From: Notospermus geniculatus
Taxonomy: Eukaryota > Nemertea > Pilidiophora > Heteronemertea > Lineidae
DNA: 64,000 nucleotides
Assembly: GCA_002633025.1 (NCBI GenBank)
Contig: NMRB01000034.1
Coordinates: 841,756-905,755, forward strand
Direction of reading: 5' to 3'
The notes under the pieces are model-generated. The model was not told the origin of the DNA. It searched no databases and saw nothing but the letters and a program-made list of their open reading frames with translations. The first letter of the stretch is position 1. Each line of letters starts with the position of its first letter. Made by a program: the position numbers and the translations under genes. This document shows positions 1 through 10,522 of this stretch, piece after piece.

Positions 1-350
1 GCATCGCTATTGCGCAGCTTTTTGCGCAATGTTTGTAACTAAAATTAGATCAGATCCACGTGTTCCTACTAAGAGCTGTGCCATTTGACAGATCCTGGCT
101 ATGAGATGCACACCGATAACACTGAACAGCATGCATCTGTGCGTAGGAGTCGGCCTACTATCAGGAGATGGCCAACGAACAGGGTTTTGCGAGAGGTTAA
201 GTACCCTAGTCCACAAGGCCTGCTCAACACCTAGAAGGTACACAGAATTTGTGCCTGGTGTGTGTGCAAATCAATACAGCCATGAAAATTCTCCGAAATA
301 CGATGTAATCCACTTCTGAGGCTCTCAAACTGCTTCGGCTTCCACCAAAT
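1..350. other. Leading non-coding stretch
   Basis: No gene, repeat copy or RNA gene is recognised here. Only short random-looking ORFs on both strands are present. It probably represents the truncated 3' part or flank of the adjacent DIRS remnant, but no diagnostic motif (tyrosine recombinase, methyltransferase) is visible. Confidence 0.3.
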
Positions 351-439
351 TGTTCACTTACCACGAAATACCACAGCGCCGTATTGGATAACGGAAAGGG
401 TTTTCCCCCAACAAATATAGATCGTGACGTCATAACACT

Positions 440-1365
440 GGTACCCCATGCCTGTCTTTGAACAGCGGAGCGGCAAAGACGGGAACCAGTCTAAAAACAG
501 AGTGGCTACCTCGTGTACGTTGTCTATCCTCTTCCGATTCGGGAAGATTAGCCCATTTTTGAGATATAAAGTCGCTCCCAAAAAATCTAACGTCTGAGAA
601 GGTTCGAGTTGACTATGAAGCCCAGGGACTAGGGGAATCTGATGGCCCTGTCCCTGACCCGCATCACGTCTAGCGGGGACCTCCCCAGCACAATCCAGTC
701 GTTTAGGTAGGTGTGGACCCTCAGTCCCTTGCGCCTCAACTGCGCGATGATCACTCCCACCACTTTGGTGAAAACGCGCGGAGCTGAAGGTCGAAGGGAA
801 GTGCGCTGAAACGCAGGTGCTGGCCCTTGAACTCGAATGCCAGGTACTTCCGATGACCTTTGTAAATTGGGACATTGGAATATGCATCCTTCAGGTCTAA
901 CGTGCATGCCCAGTCCCCTGGCCGGACATCAAATAGGATGGAGCGAAGAGTCTCCATCCTGAACCTTCTCTTTGCGATAAATTGGTTGAGAGGCTTCAGG
1001 TTGAGCACAGGCCGATACCCAGCCGCCTTCCCTACTAGAAACAAATTGCCGTAGAAGGCGTCCTTTCTCTCCCACCCAGGAATCGGCTCGACTGCACGCT
1101 TGCGCTGCAGCTCGCTGACCTCCTTTTCTAGGCAAGATAACTTTTCCGGGTCTGACGGGACCTGGGTGGAAATGAACCTCGGCTCGGGGTAACGCGGCCA
1201 GCGAAATCGAGCTTCAATCAAACCTTCCTTCACCATGTGGAAAACCTGCCTGTCCTCGCATATGAGCTCCCAATCTGCACAAAAATGGGCTACCCTTCCT
1301 CCCACGGGAAGGTGCGAAACATGGAAGTAAAAACTGCTTCCCCCTTGCTTGATTACCGGCATCAA
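440..1365 (-). pseudogene. DIRS-type reverse transcriptase, frameshifted
   Basis: The reverse transcriptase is spread over three frames. Fingers/palm blocks up to LRFSALPFDL lie in the frame ending near 751. The RVFTKVV to YLNDWIVLGRS part is in a second frame (about 629-790), and the LDFLGATLYL to GLIFPN connection part is in a third (about 440-650). The catalytic motif reads L-N-D-W where family members carry L-D-D-W, so one catalytic aspartate is replaced. Two frameshifts plus that change make it non-functional. The enzyme would normally copy element RNA to DNA inside particles. Confidence 0.8.
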
Positions 1366-1368
1366 ACT

Positions 1369-1800
1369 TCACTGATTTATTAGCATTGCTGCTGTGAAAA
1401 GACTGCGACCTGGACTGCGCGCCTGTGAGCCACTCCCGCGCTGGGAGAAAGCGGAGCCCCTAGCACCCCCAGAGCTCGAAACGTTCGGACTTTTGAACTT
1501 CTTAGCCGTAGTAGAAGGTCGGACAAAATCCTCCCCCACCTTCCTCTTGTTCGCCCCGCGATTCTGGGTAGAAGTTGACAACACCCCATAATTTTTAGCG
1601 GTTTCACGGATGTCGCGGACAATCTCCAAAGAGTCATGTGTAATCTTCTCCACCTGTCACGCAAACAACTTATCACCCTGTGGAGAGACCTTCAATAAGT
1701 CCAAACGGGCCCTCGGATCCGGCAAAAACATGGCCTTCAGGTAGATCTCCCTTCGCGCCTTCATTAGCTCATTAGCTCTTCCATCAGTCGTATGGGAGGG
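1369..1800 (-). pseudogene. Gag-like C-terminus of the DIRS element
   Basis: A basic, Ser/Gly/Arg-rich tail (minus-strand ORF 1653-1369, with KRKVGEDF and GSGSQARSPG) lies immediately upstream of the RT. Further upstream, at about 1770-1665, a different frame reads RREIYLKAMFLPDP...LLKVSPQGDKLFA and then stops. This is the helical capsid-like segment commonly found before the basic tail in DIRS Gag proteins. The two parts are out of frame, consistent with decay. Confidence 0.55.
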
Positions 1801-1849
1801 GGATTTCCTGCTATCGGGGATTTCTGCCAATTCGGCCTAATGGTTAAAA

Positions 1850-2190
1850 ATAAGGATAAGTAGCCTAGCAATTCCGAAATGATAAGAAAGTCAATAAACA
1901 CAATATAATAACATATCTATTTGAAATAAAAACACTAAATGTGATAGTACTAAATGCATATTTGAACGGAGGGGTGATAACAGAACAGCCAGTGAAATAC
2001 AGGTGAAGACTGCGGAAGATGCCAAGGGTTTATGCGAGCGTAGTCGGAGGGCGTAGCGATGTTACAACCCTTGGTAGCCAAGATGCGTGATGATTGCAAT
2101 GTCGATTTCGTTGGTTTCATGTAGCGCATATTGCGCAAACCGTGCCGGTGTTAGTAGGGCACTATCGCCAGGAATCAATTAGATAAGTGC
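1850..2190. other. Intergenic stretch, no gene seen
   Basis: AT-rich DNA between the DIRS remnant and the first Mutator-like foldback. It holds only short unsupported ORFs. Confidence 0.3.
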
Positions 2191-2200
2191 AGTAATTTTT

Positions 2201-2690
2201 GCTGAATCGGTTAATGTCGTCCTGGGTACAGCTCATTATTACCCTGGGTATTCTGGGTAATCCTTTTTGTTACCCAGGACGATCCTGGGTATGAATAAGG
2301 TACCTCAACATTACCCAGTTTGAAATCCGCGCCATTTTCCACCTGTGCTCGAAGTACGGTACTATCTTATTCTAGCCCACCACGAATTTATACACGTGCA
2401 TTTTGACATGTTTGACGTGGTGATTGTCAGCAATTGTCAGAATGGCAACTCGCGGTAAAGACTGCGATTTACAGGGGTATTTGCAATCTATTCCATCCTA
2501 TAGGGATGAAATTTTCACTTCAAAAGGAGGAGAGCTGAAGAAAAATCTGGTGGAAGTCGCAGACTTTAAAACTGGGTAATGTTAAGGTACCTTATTTGTA
2601 CCCAGGACGATCATGGGTAACAAAAAGGATTACCCAGGATTACCCAGGGTAATAATTAGGTGTACCCAGGACGACATTAACCGATTCAGC
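2201..2690. mobile_element. Mutator-like foldback MITE, family 1, copy A
   Basis: The termini are inverted repeats starting gctgaatcggttaatgtcg and ending with the complement. The arms carry repeated tacccagg/cctgggta words, so each arm folds on itself as well as on the other. A perfect 9-bp target-site duplication, gtaattttt, flanks it (2192-2200 and 2691-2699). A 9-bp duplication with long inverted repeats is typical of Mutator-like (MULE) non-autonomous elements. It has no credible ORF. It lies just downstream of the stop of the gene at 2724-4616. Confidence 0.85.
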
Positions 2691-2795
2691 GTAATTTTTT
2701 TATAATATCTAGTTGTTCTCCCTTTAGTTTTCATCCACCTTGATCAGTTGCGCCATACTGTTCTTGTGGTTTGTCAGCAGTGGCCAGGCAATTAG

Positions 2796-3506
2796 CGCCG
2801 AATGGGTCAATGTCGTCCTGGGTATACCTTATGTTTACCCAGGATCATCCTGGGTAATCCTTTTCTTTACCCAGGACGGCCCTGGGTAAACATAAGGATC
2901 CTTAACTTTACCCAGATAGGAGTTCCCGAGTGGTGTAGTGAGGTTGATATTCAGCGTAAATCATGAAATGAGGGGTGGCCTCGAACTAGGCCCATAGCTC
3001 CTAAGTCCTTGAGAATTTACTATCGGTCCCTTTTGAAAAGTTGTAGGGATTGGTCGTTTCTCCCTATTCCACACCCCGGAGCAGGTATAGCGGTAATTTC
3101 CAGCCCTTTCGAGTAATGATCGTACTGCATGTTCTGCAAAAAGTAAATTCATGAAAATGACGAAATGCACACGGATCATACATGTTCTACCTAGGCCTAT
3201 CGCTCCTAAGTCCTTGAGAATTTACTATCGGTCCCTTTTGAAAAGTTGTAGGGATTGGTCTTGTCTTCCTATTGCAAACCCCGGAGGAGGTATAGCGGTA
3301 ATTTTCAGCCCTTTTTAGCAATGATCCTACTGCATGTTCTCTGCCGAAAGAGACGCACGTACAGGATGATTCGGCGGGAACTCCCAAGCTGGGTAAAGTT
3401 AAGGATCCTTATGTTTACCCAGGATGATCCTGGGTAAAGAAAGTGATTACCCAGGATAATCCTGGGTAAACATAAGGTATACCCAGGACGACATTGACCC
3501 ATTCAT
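2796..3506. mobile_element. Mutator-like foldback MITE, family 1b, copy C (inside a coding exon)
   Basis: The ends match copies A and B with substitutions (gaatgggtcaatgtcgtcctg), and the same cctgggta words fill the arms. The flanking duplicate ggcaattag lies at 2787-2795 and 3507-3515; one further c may extend it to 10 bp. It interrupts the coding frame of the gene at 2724-4616. The interior (2936-3400) carries two partial copies, offset about 205 bp, of a repeat also found at 7985-8440 and 11785-12335. Confidence 0.85.
2936..3400. repeat. Core repeat shared by unrelated foldbacks
   Basis: The interior of foldback C contains the words gttgatattcagcgtaaatc and ccttttgaaaagttgtaggg. The second block occurs twice about 205 bp apart. 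The same words occur at 12050-12200 in the same orientation and at 7985-8165 in reverse, inside a foldback with unrelated ends. This is a separate repeat family acquired by, or inserted into, the foldbacks. Confidence 0.7.
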
Positions 3507-4819
3507 GGCAATTAGCTGGTCATCTGAATCAGTGAACACAACATGATGACCTTCAAGTCTATACAACAACTCAGTCTCGTATACCAAACGGCCCTTCACC
3601 GGCTTATTGCCACATGGCTTTTGAGCAAGGATGTAGTTGTACACGTCAATGAACAATAAACCATTCTTGGGATCGAAACCAGAACAATATCCAAATCTGT
3701 CGCTATTAATCATCTTCAACGGCCAACAACCGCTGATCCGGTCCTTGGTTCCATACAACAAGACCACTTCCCCCGTTTTGTTATAGCCACGATCGGCTGC
3801 AAACTGAGAAAACACATTTCCATAATAGTTGTCTGCCAGTGCCAACACAGTAACTTGACGTTGGTATATATTATTGTCTTTATCACAAAAACAACCAGAA
3901 GACGAAACATCAAAACCGGCAGTCGTTCCCTTTTCGTTTAACGCGTTCATCCGAAACTCATTATCAGATAATTCCACTTTTTGCAGTGCTGGGTCCGTAA
4001 AATGTCTTCTGAGAATGAGCTCAAATGTAAAGAGGCGTGGCCTGAGGTTATACAGACTCATTTCCTTTATCTTTTCTGTGTAACCAGCTTTACTTCTTCC
4101 ATATGAGGTGTGGGTTAGAACGACATTTTCTCCACACATCATGAAACTCAGAAACTTGAAATGTCTGTTTTTGTTTCGGAGGGTTTTATTCAACGCATCG
4201 TAAGGAAGTATAATCTCTCTTTTCTGTTCGCCAGAAAGATCAAATACGTACGCCTGAATTATTGGAGACCTGCTTTTAATAGTTGCTGTCCCTGATGATG
4301 TACATACACCTACGACATCGCTTCCATAGTTCCCAGCTATAAATGCAAATATTTTCCCGGTAGAACATTGCACCGAGAAGCTATTTTTTAGTTGATAACG
4401 CGATTTACGTTGGTTTAGTTGAAAAACAAAGACCGTTCGGTCAGCATATGCCACAAAAGGTATAATTAAAACGGCCCTAAGAGCTCTCTGATAGTGATAG
4501 TATAGTGGTGATTTACCATATGGTGGCAATTTACCAATGATTGGCACCTGCCGCCTAAGTATATACTTACCATTCTTACCGGTATTTGAATTCAAAAGAA
4601 AGATTCGAGATATCACGAACGTCGTCTTTAAAGCATTTTAAGTAGATGCGGTTTTGTTACTGCCGTCGTCTACCCTCGACACTCCAAGCCAGCCCTTGTT
4701 CACAATGTTAGCTACATCTTGTGCACTCAGGAACAGGGGCCTATTGGCCTTTTTGCAGGGAGTCGGTTCGAGGCCAGTTCCAGATTCCGTGTGAATAGGG
4801 CCTAACCTACCTCCACGGA

Positions 4820-6556
4820 CTAATCGGCTACCGATTGTTCAAGGGTATAAAAAACTACAATTTGTTTGTCAGTTAACAGAGGCCAAATAATCAGCTCGTT
4901 CCTTTTCGTTACGAAAAGTTGATAATGAATAAAGACATTCTTATCAATGTCTAATTCATCGGAAAGCCACTCAGTGGATGAGTTGAGCATACTGCTGGGG
5001 AGAGCATCAAGTTGGTTAACGATGTATACCGTATGCTGGTATTCAACATGATTTCTGTTGAGAACATAAAATCTAAAAAACAAGGGCCCGGTTTCACAAA
5101 GAATCTTAAGTCAGTAGGCTTAAGTCACTATTTTTGGCTAAGCTAAGACACTGACTTAAGCCCATTTCACAAAGCGACTAAAGTCTGACTCAGCTAAGTC
5201 AGTAGCCTGTGACTTAAGTCATGCAGAAATGGATCACATGACGAGTCACATGATCCGGTCACCATGGTCACCAGTGTAAACACTCAAAATGGCAGATTCT
5301 CAAAGCAAACGCCCACCTAGGCCTAAACGAAGCCACATTCATGCATTGCCTACCACTTTGGCCATAGTTCTGGACGGGGAGACTTCGGGTGGATGAACAT
5401 CAACGTCATCATGCATGCATGGTCATGATGTGTGCAGGCCTAGGCCCATCAAGCCTGCAACAGTGGACTGCGACATCCAACACGAAATCCTCGCACTGAC
5501 TGAAAGAATCATGACGCGGCGCGGCATGGGTCACACAACGTCAACAATTCAGCGTAAGTGGGGTCATGAAGTGCGTTGAGACTCCTAAGGGGGAACCCAG
5601 GCCTAGATACACACAAAAATATTCGCGAAGTGGGAAGTTTCTCAAGAGGGCAGCCATATTTAAGTCAACTCCAGCTGACTTAAGCCTCCTAGCTACCCGT
5701 CTTAACTTTAAGACACTTTTTTGGCTTAAGTTTTTTTGAGAACTGCAGACTTAGGCCTAAGCCAGGTAAATTGAGGCTTAAGTCAACAAAACTGACTTAA
5801 GATTCTTTGTGAAACCGGGCCAAGGACACTTCCCCGAGGACAGCTATAGTATAATTCATATAGCTGTCTTCGTTTTTAAACCTCAGGAGACCAATGTAAC
5901 CAGGCTGGTTATGTAATGGACTAATGATGAGAATATCTCCATTCACATCCCATTTAGGTGGCGGCAAATACCCGTATTTGTTGTATCTCAGGTTGAGGTG
6001 ACAAACGTGTACCTTTCTGACAAAAGTCATAGTGACAGAAAATCCTGTATCAGACAGCTTATGCAAGAAATAATATACGTCACTGCTACGACCATGTCTG
6101 AGGTAATAAAAACAAGAAGTAACTAGGAATGTGGAAAAAAAATAAAATTTTCTTTTTAATGAGTGCCGTTTTGTGGGACCGTAGTTTGGAATGAGGGCTA
6201 AATTTTCTCTCTCATCATATTGTTTTAACATGCGTGTGTTCATTCCTGTTTTGTCAACAATGAGCCATTGGTTGTATAAATCAAACACAATGGAATCTCT
6301 GTATTCCCCTAGTATAATACTTTCCACAGATGAATCGAGTTGGGAAGCAGTTCTGCTGATCGCACCAAAGTTGGTTTTAATGTGAAATGAATTGACTTTT
6401 GAAGAATAGAAGGGTAGAATCAAGACATTTTTGTGGGTTCCCCTTAGTAATAATATAACGAATGTATCAAGCATGACATGGTGGTATATGAAGTATAGGG
6501 TTGTAGGAAGTTTGGGAACTTGGGGAACAAAGACCAGCCTTCTAAAATTGCTGGAC
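4820..6556 (-). pseudogene. Unrecognised gene, paralogue 2, split by a foldback element
   Basis: The minus-strand coding sequence runs from about 6556 (RRLVFVPQVPKLPT...) through 5826. It is interrupted by a 735-bp foldback (5086-5820) and continues from 5085 to a stop at 4820. When the element and one 5-bp duplicate are ignored, the phase is kept across the junction: ...GEVSL then FFRFYVLN.... The protein (about 330 residues in this part) shares its N-terminal (VPKLP.., VLILPF) and C-terminal (ELIIWPLLT) blocks with the gene at 2724-4616. No catalytic motif was recognised. A PAN-like exon lies upstream on the same strand (7325-7576) and may be its 5' exon. Whether the insertion allele is fixed is unknown. 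Confidence 0.7.
5086..5820. mobile_element. Foldback element with 5-bp duplication, inside a coding exon
   Basis: Terminal inverted repeats begin gcccggtttcacaaagaatc and the element ends with the complement. Subterminal regions are packed with cttaagtca/tgacttaag words on both sides, giving extensive self-complementarity. The duplicate caagg flanks it (5081-5085 and 5821-5825). A small relative with ggccgatttcacaaag ends and a caaag duplicate is at 50030-50135. No transposase ORF. It interrupts the gene at 4820-6556. Confidence 0.85.
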
Positions 6557-6559
6557 CGG

Positions 6560-7320
6560 TAAAGATTCTTTTCGACGTGCTATAATGTAGGAGAAAATAT
6601 AATCCAGTTAACGTTTTAAATGTGCAACATGAAAATTATTTCACGAATCGCATCGGATAGGTAATTCCCGATGGCATGGCCACAACTACGGCACGTGATA
6701 GAATCAGTAAGTGAGTTACAGGCCTCGATGCGAGAGAATGTGGCCGACTGGATTGTAAAATACATATCCTGTGCCGTTTGAATTTAATCGAACCTGGTTG
6801 TTGCCTTTTTTACTGATTTTGTTGCTTTAACTGCACGGTATGTCGTTCCAATGCATACATGTAGCATTAATTACAAAAAGCTAGACCTACATTGACGGCA
6901 AATCTGCTGGACTTGTCATTCAGCCGGGTCAGTCGACTTTAAGAACAGGCCGTACCGCATTTAGATTTGCCGTGAATGTGCGCCGTGCCTACTTGTAATG
7001 CGGGTGGTCCGCCGACATTACGACTAGTTCACGACGGATTTTTCGACGAGTTTACGACGGCCGGTGGATCAGCTATATATACTACTTAAAAAAAGTTAAG
7101 GACCACTTGTAATTTCGTGTACAACTTTTTCATATGGCAGATTTTACAGCTGAAAATGGTATGATGTAACTGTCCTGAATGACCTCAAACACACTTTGAC
7201 GAATTACATATGTGGTAAGGTTCAGTTGTTGCGTAACTTGTTCTGAAGCAATGCCTAAAACAGAATCATGAGTTATGAGAAAAGTGGTCCTTAACTTTTT
7301 TTCAGTAGTGTAAAAAGTTG
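6560..7320. other. Probable intron or intergenic DNA
   Basis: No coding frame or repeat copy is recognised between the two minus-strand coding blocks. If the PAN-like exon and the 4820-6556 exon belong to one gene, this is an intron of about 770 bp. Confidence 0.35.
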
Positions 7321-7324
7321 TTAC

Positions 7325-7576
7325 CTGTCTGCTCCAAAATCGTTGAACCGTTGTTTTAACGTCCGTGTTACACTGGAAATTCATGTTCGTCAGAAGTTTG
7401 CACGATCGTTCAGATTTATCACAATGATATGAATATTTCGTACAATCTTTGACGTATAAACAGTTTATTCCACATTCTGTAGGTGACTTAGCATTCGTGA
7501 CAGAGAGTTGACCATTTACTAATGAGTCATAATACAGGAGCTTGAAGAGTGCGAACGATATGTTGTTGGTCGCCAT
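7325..7576 (-). CDS. PAN/apple-like cysteine exon (partial gene)
   Basis: The minus-strand frame contains CGINCLYVKDCTKYSYHC, then CKLL and a further Cys. This spacing (C-x3-C-x5-C-x6-C ... C-x-L-L) is characteristic of PAN/apple modules, extracellular adhesion domains. The exon ends at a good donor, cagacag|gtaac (exon edge 7325), and the open frame beyond the donor is intron. The frame is open upstream of the ATG at 7576, so the true 5' edge may lie further up and a signal-peptide exon may be missing. It is the best candidate 5' exon for the unrecognised gene at 4820-6556 (inference from order, strand and donor). Confidence 0.55.
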
Positions 7577-7839
7577 TACCAGAGTGGTGGTGTCACCTAT
7601 TGCTTTGGTTAATGTTGAAGGACATTTAAGGGCGAGCCGTCATTGTGAATTTTCATAGTGCTTCAATCCACGCCCCTCTGAGAAAAGCAGTAAAGAAACC
7701 CCCACTTGACTTTTGTTTGGGTCCATTGTGATCACTGTGCTGTATAGACACAGGAAATGAGCAAAATCCCAGGAATTACAAGTTAGTTAATTACATTATG
7801 TAATCCAAAACAAAGAAATTCGCCAAACATGAAAAACAG

Positions 7840-8543
7840 GGGCATCTATAAACAGCGAACTGACGAACTAGCGAACTGGCGAACTCAGATGGTCGATTAT
7901 AGTAGTTGCACCGGAATTTTCTCTTTGCACGGCAAGTTTGACGCCCAGTGACACTTCCGGTAAACAGCGATACGTAGGGATTATTGCTGAAAGGGGCTGA
8001 AAATTAATGATATGCCTACTATAATTTGGGAATAGGGAGATAAGACCAATCCCTACAACTTTTCAAAAGGGGCCCATAGTCAATTCTCAACCACTTAGGA
8101 GCTGTAGGCTTACTTTGAGGCTATCCTTCATTTCATGATTTACGCTGAATATCAACCTCACTTCACCTCTTGATAAGCTAATTTAGTAGTATAGATACTT
8201 CGATTCTTCCACTCTTATTATTGTCAGTATGGTGTAGTGCATGGTTGTGGGTTCAATTCTGAATATCTTTGGAGCGAATGGTTGTGTGTAGTTTATAGTT
8301 ATGATTCTTCAAGTTTTGACTTAAACCTCCGCTATTGACCACAAATGAGCGAAGGATCGAACCCAGAACCCTGTACTCCGCCACAAGACGCACAGCTCCA
8401 AGGTCCTTGAGAACTTAAGATAGGCCCCTTTTGAAAAATTGTAGAGGGAAGTCTGTCCCCAAATATTAGGGGCGAGACATAATTAATCGATCATCTCAGT
8501 TCGCCAGTTCGCTATTTCGCCAGTTCGTTGTTTATAGATGCCC
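7840..8543. mobile_element. Mutator-like foldback, family 2
   Basis: Ends gggcatctataaac...gtttatagatgccc are followed inward by repeated cgaactggcgaact words and their complements. A perfect 9-bp duplicate, gaaaaacag, flanks it (7831-7839 and 8544-8552). The interior (7985-8440) is an inverted copy of the repeat at 11785-12335. No ORF of note. Confidence 0.85.
7985..8440 (-). repeat. SINE-like core repeat inside foldback family 2
   Basis: Reverse-orientation copy of the repeat at 11785-12335. It contains tgaccacaaatgagcgaagg, gatcgaaccc (B-box-like in this orientation) and atttacgctgaatatcaacc. It shows the same module travelling inside a foldback whose ends differ from those of foldback C. 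Confidence 0.65.
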
Positions 8544-8559
8544 GAAAAACAGGTACAAT

Positions 8560-9240
8560 TTTCTCAGAGATGAAGCATGTAAATGACACCTTCAGGTAGT
8601 AGCAGCAATGCCACAAACCCATAGAACCTGGGGTGGCAAGGATGTCTTGACCAGCATTTCATAGACAGCATACACGCTCAGTACATTAGAAGATAACCAG
8701 GAAGTAAAATCCAGATCCAATATGGCCGCCCTGTTTTTTGAAAATTGGCAGCATTCATGCAGTTCACTTGTGGAGTACTCTATGTCTGTTGAAAATAATG
8801 CTACCGAAAGGGGTGGACTGGGTAGAAAAAACGACGAACTTTACGACACGCATGTTGTTTGATCTTCAAATGTGTGCCATTTCTTGGGAAAGTGTTCCGA
8901 CAACTAGTCTTTTGTTTCAACTTATTAGCTAATTAGTGCGTTCCAAGATGCATCTCATTCAATTCCTTTTGACTTATAGACCCCGCAGGTGCCTTCATTT
9001 CCGTCATATATCTTGTACGTTTATGGTATTTTGACATCTTTTATTTACAACGCCTGGCCACGTTTCAAAAATTCAAAACGTTGGCTCGCCCTTAAGGCCG
9101 ACATCTACCATCAGGCAAGGATCGACGCCGTGCAACTTTAATCGTTCGTCTTTACCTGAGTGTATCTTGTATGATGTCAAGACGTACGTACATAGACACA
9201 TACATGTAATGAAATCATAATATGATCATGGTGTGCGATG
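8560..9240. other. Intergenic stretch, no gene seen
   Basis: Only short ORFs; no recognised repeat copy, splice signal pair or domain. Confidence 0.3.
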
Positions 9241-9244
9241 TCCG

Positions 9245-9405
9245 CGGGGTATTTACCCTCGAAATACACATCGGGCAAGAAATAATAACGGGCTTCTAAG
9301 GTGAAAGATATAACTTCTTACCGGACATGAACCCATGGACCCTCGCATTAGGCATCAATCGCCAGGCCTCAGGGGCAGCACACCTTAACCACTAGGCCAA
9401 ATTTC
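9245..9405 (-). repeat. tRNA-derived SINE, copy 3
   Basis: On the minus strand the head reads like a tRNA with box A (tttggcctagtggttaaggt) and a box-B-like segment (gggttcatgtcc). A body with tctttcaccttagaag follows. The same head and body occur on the plus strand at 30881-31015 and 34100-34230. Box B is mutated here, so it is probably an older copy. Confidence 0.7.
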
Positions 9406-9777
9406 CATCAAAATGACTTTGCGCAACGGTTTAGGTTACCTGAAAGACATTTTAAGATTATTTTTCTGAAAAGTGGCTCGAGTAAAAAACAATTCAGTGA
9501 AAGTTGCATGAAGATTGGACCATTAATTACAGTGTTATACCAAATTTAAGATATTGTTTCTGCATGACATTCTAAACCACCATGGTCAGAGTGAACCTTG
9601 TTTTCAATGGATTACGCATTGGCCTCGTTTTATTCATATCGGGCTTTGGTGTCGCAACCAAACCCGCCTCCACCATTAACTCTGTTTCTCGCTTCGAGCA
9701 TTTAGAGAGGCAGTGCAAAGAATGTGACCTAAGAACCACGTTTTCTATCATTAGCTAAAGATCGTACGGAAAGTTTA

Positions 9778-10426
9778 GCTGAATCGGTTAATGTCGCCCT
9801 GGGTATACCTCATTATTACCCAGGGTAATCCTGGGTAATCATTTTTGTTACGCAGGATCGTCCTGGGTATAAATAAGGTACCTCAACATTACCCAGTTTT
9901 AAAATCCGCGCCATTTTCCACCTGCGCCCGAGGTTGTGGTACGTGCGTTCACATTCTCGCTGGCAATTGCCCCTCCCAGTGCATATCAGGGTGTCGCGTG
10001 CAAGTTTCGCATCAACTTTGACACCTGCTTTCAACTTGCATCTACCATTACCGACATCCAGCAGATTTTTCTTCAACTCTCTTCCTTTTGAAATGAAAAT
10101 TACATCCCTATAGGATGGAATAGATGAAATTCCATCCCTATAGGATGGAATAGATTGCAAATACGCCTGTAAATCGCAGTCTTTAACGCGAGTTGCCATT
10201 CCGACAGCTGCTGACAATCACCACGTCAAAATGCACGTGTATAAATTCGTGGCGGGCTAGAATAAGATAGTACCGTACCTCGAGCGCAGGTGGAAGGCGG
10301 ATTTCAAACTGGGTAATGTTAAGGTACCTTATTTATACCCAGGATCGTCCTGGGTAACAAACAGGATTACCCAGAATACCCAGGGTAATAATGAGGTGTA
10401 CCCAGGACGACATTGACCGATTCAGC
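9778..10426. mobile_element. Mutator-like foldback MITE, family 1, copy B
   Basis: Same ends as copy A (gctgaatcggttaatgtcg / cgacattgaccgattcagc) and the same tacccagg/cctgggta arm words. A 9-bp duplicate, gaaagttta, flanks it (9769-9777 and 10427-10435). The inverted paralogous locus has that 9-mer once (taaactttc at 17474-17482) with no element. This filled/empty pair proves insertion and fixes both ends. The minus-strand ORF at 9816-10217 lies wholly inside and is not credible. Confidence 0.92.
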
Positions 10427-10522
10427 GAAAGTTTAGGTACCGGGTTTAGGTCTGCATTTTAGCTCCACCCTCGCGGGTTTGGTGAGACGACCAGTACCCC
10501 CAGTTCGGTATCAATTCCTTAA

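Larger units (their letters stand above)
430..1800 (-). mobile_element. Decayed DIRS-like (tyrosine-recombinase class) retrotransposon
   Basis: Read on the minus strand, a Gag-like tail (about 1800-1370) is followed by a reverse transcriptase (about 1365-440). The RT blocks resemble DIRS elements: a GRVAHFCADWELI block, AAGYRPVLNLKPLNQFI, GDWACTLDLKDAYSNVPI, RVFTKVVGV and YLNDWIV. The tyrosine recombinase, RNase H and split terminal repeats that complete a DIRS element are not in the window, so this is a fragment. Family assignment is by motif recognition only; a Pao or Gypsy origin fits less well because of the DLKDAY plus Y-L-x-D-W pattern. Confidence 0.8.
2724..4616 (-). pseudogene. Unrecognised gene, paralogue 1, split by a foldback element
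   Basis: A long minus-strand frame (4616 down to 3507) encodes about 370 residues with no recognised domain. It alternates short hydrophobic and polar strands, reminiscent of a beta-rich or propeller fold (inference). The first codon in the open frame is GTG, so the exon probably begins at an upstream splice acceptor near 4630. The frame is interrupted at ...DDQLIA by a foldback element (2796-3506). Ignoring the element and one 9-bp duplicate, the frame continues in phase as WPLLTNHK... to a TAA at 2724-2726. The downstream paralogue (4820-6556) ends similarly, with ELIIWPLLTDKQ. The blocks ILRRQVPIIGKLPP here and RRLVFVPQVPKLPT there also match, supporting tandem duplication. Function unknown. 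Confidence 0.7.

Noticed and set aside
9816-10217. 133-codon minus-strand ORF
   Set aside because: Lies entirely inside a foldback MITE proved by an empty site.
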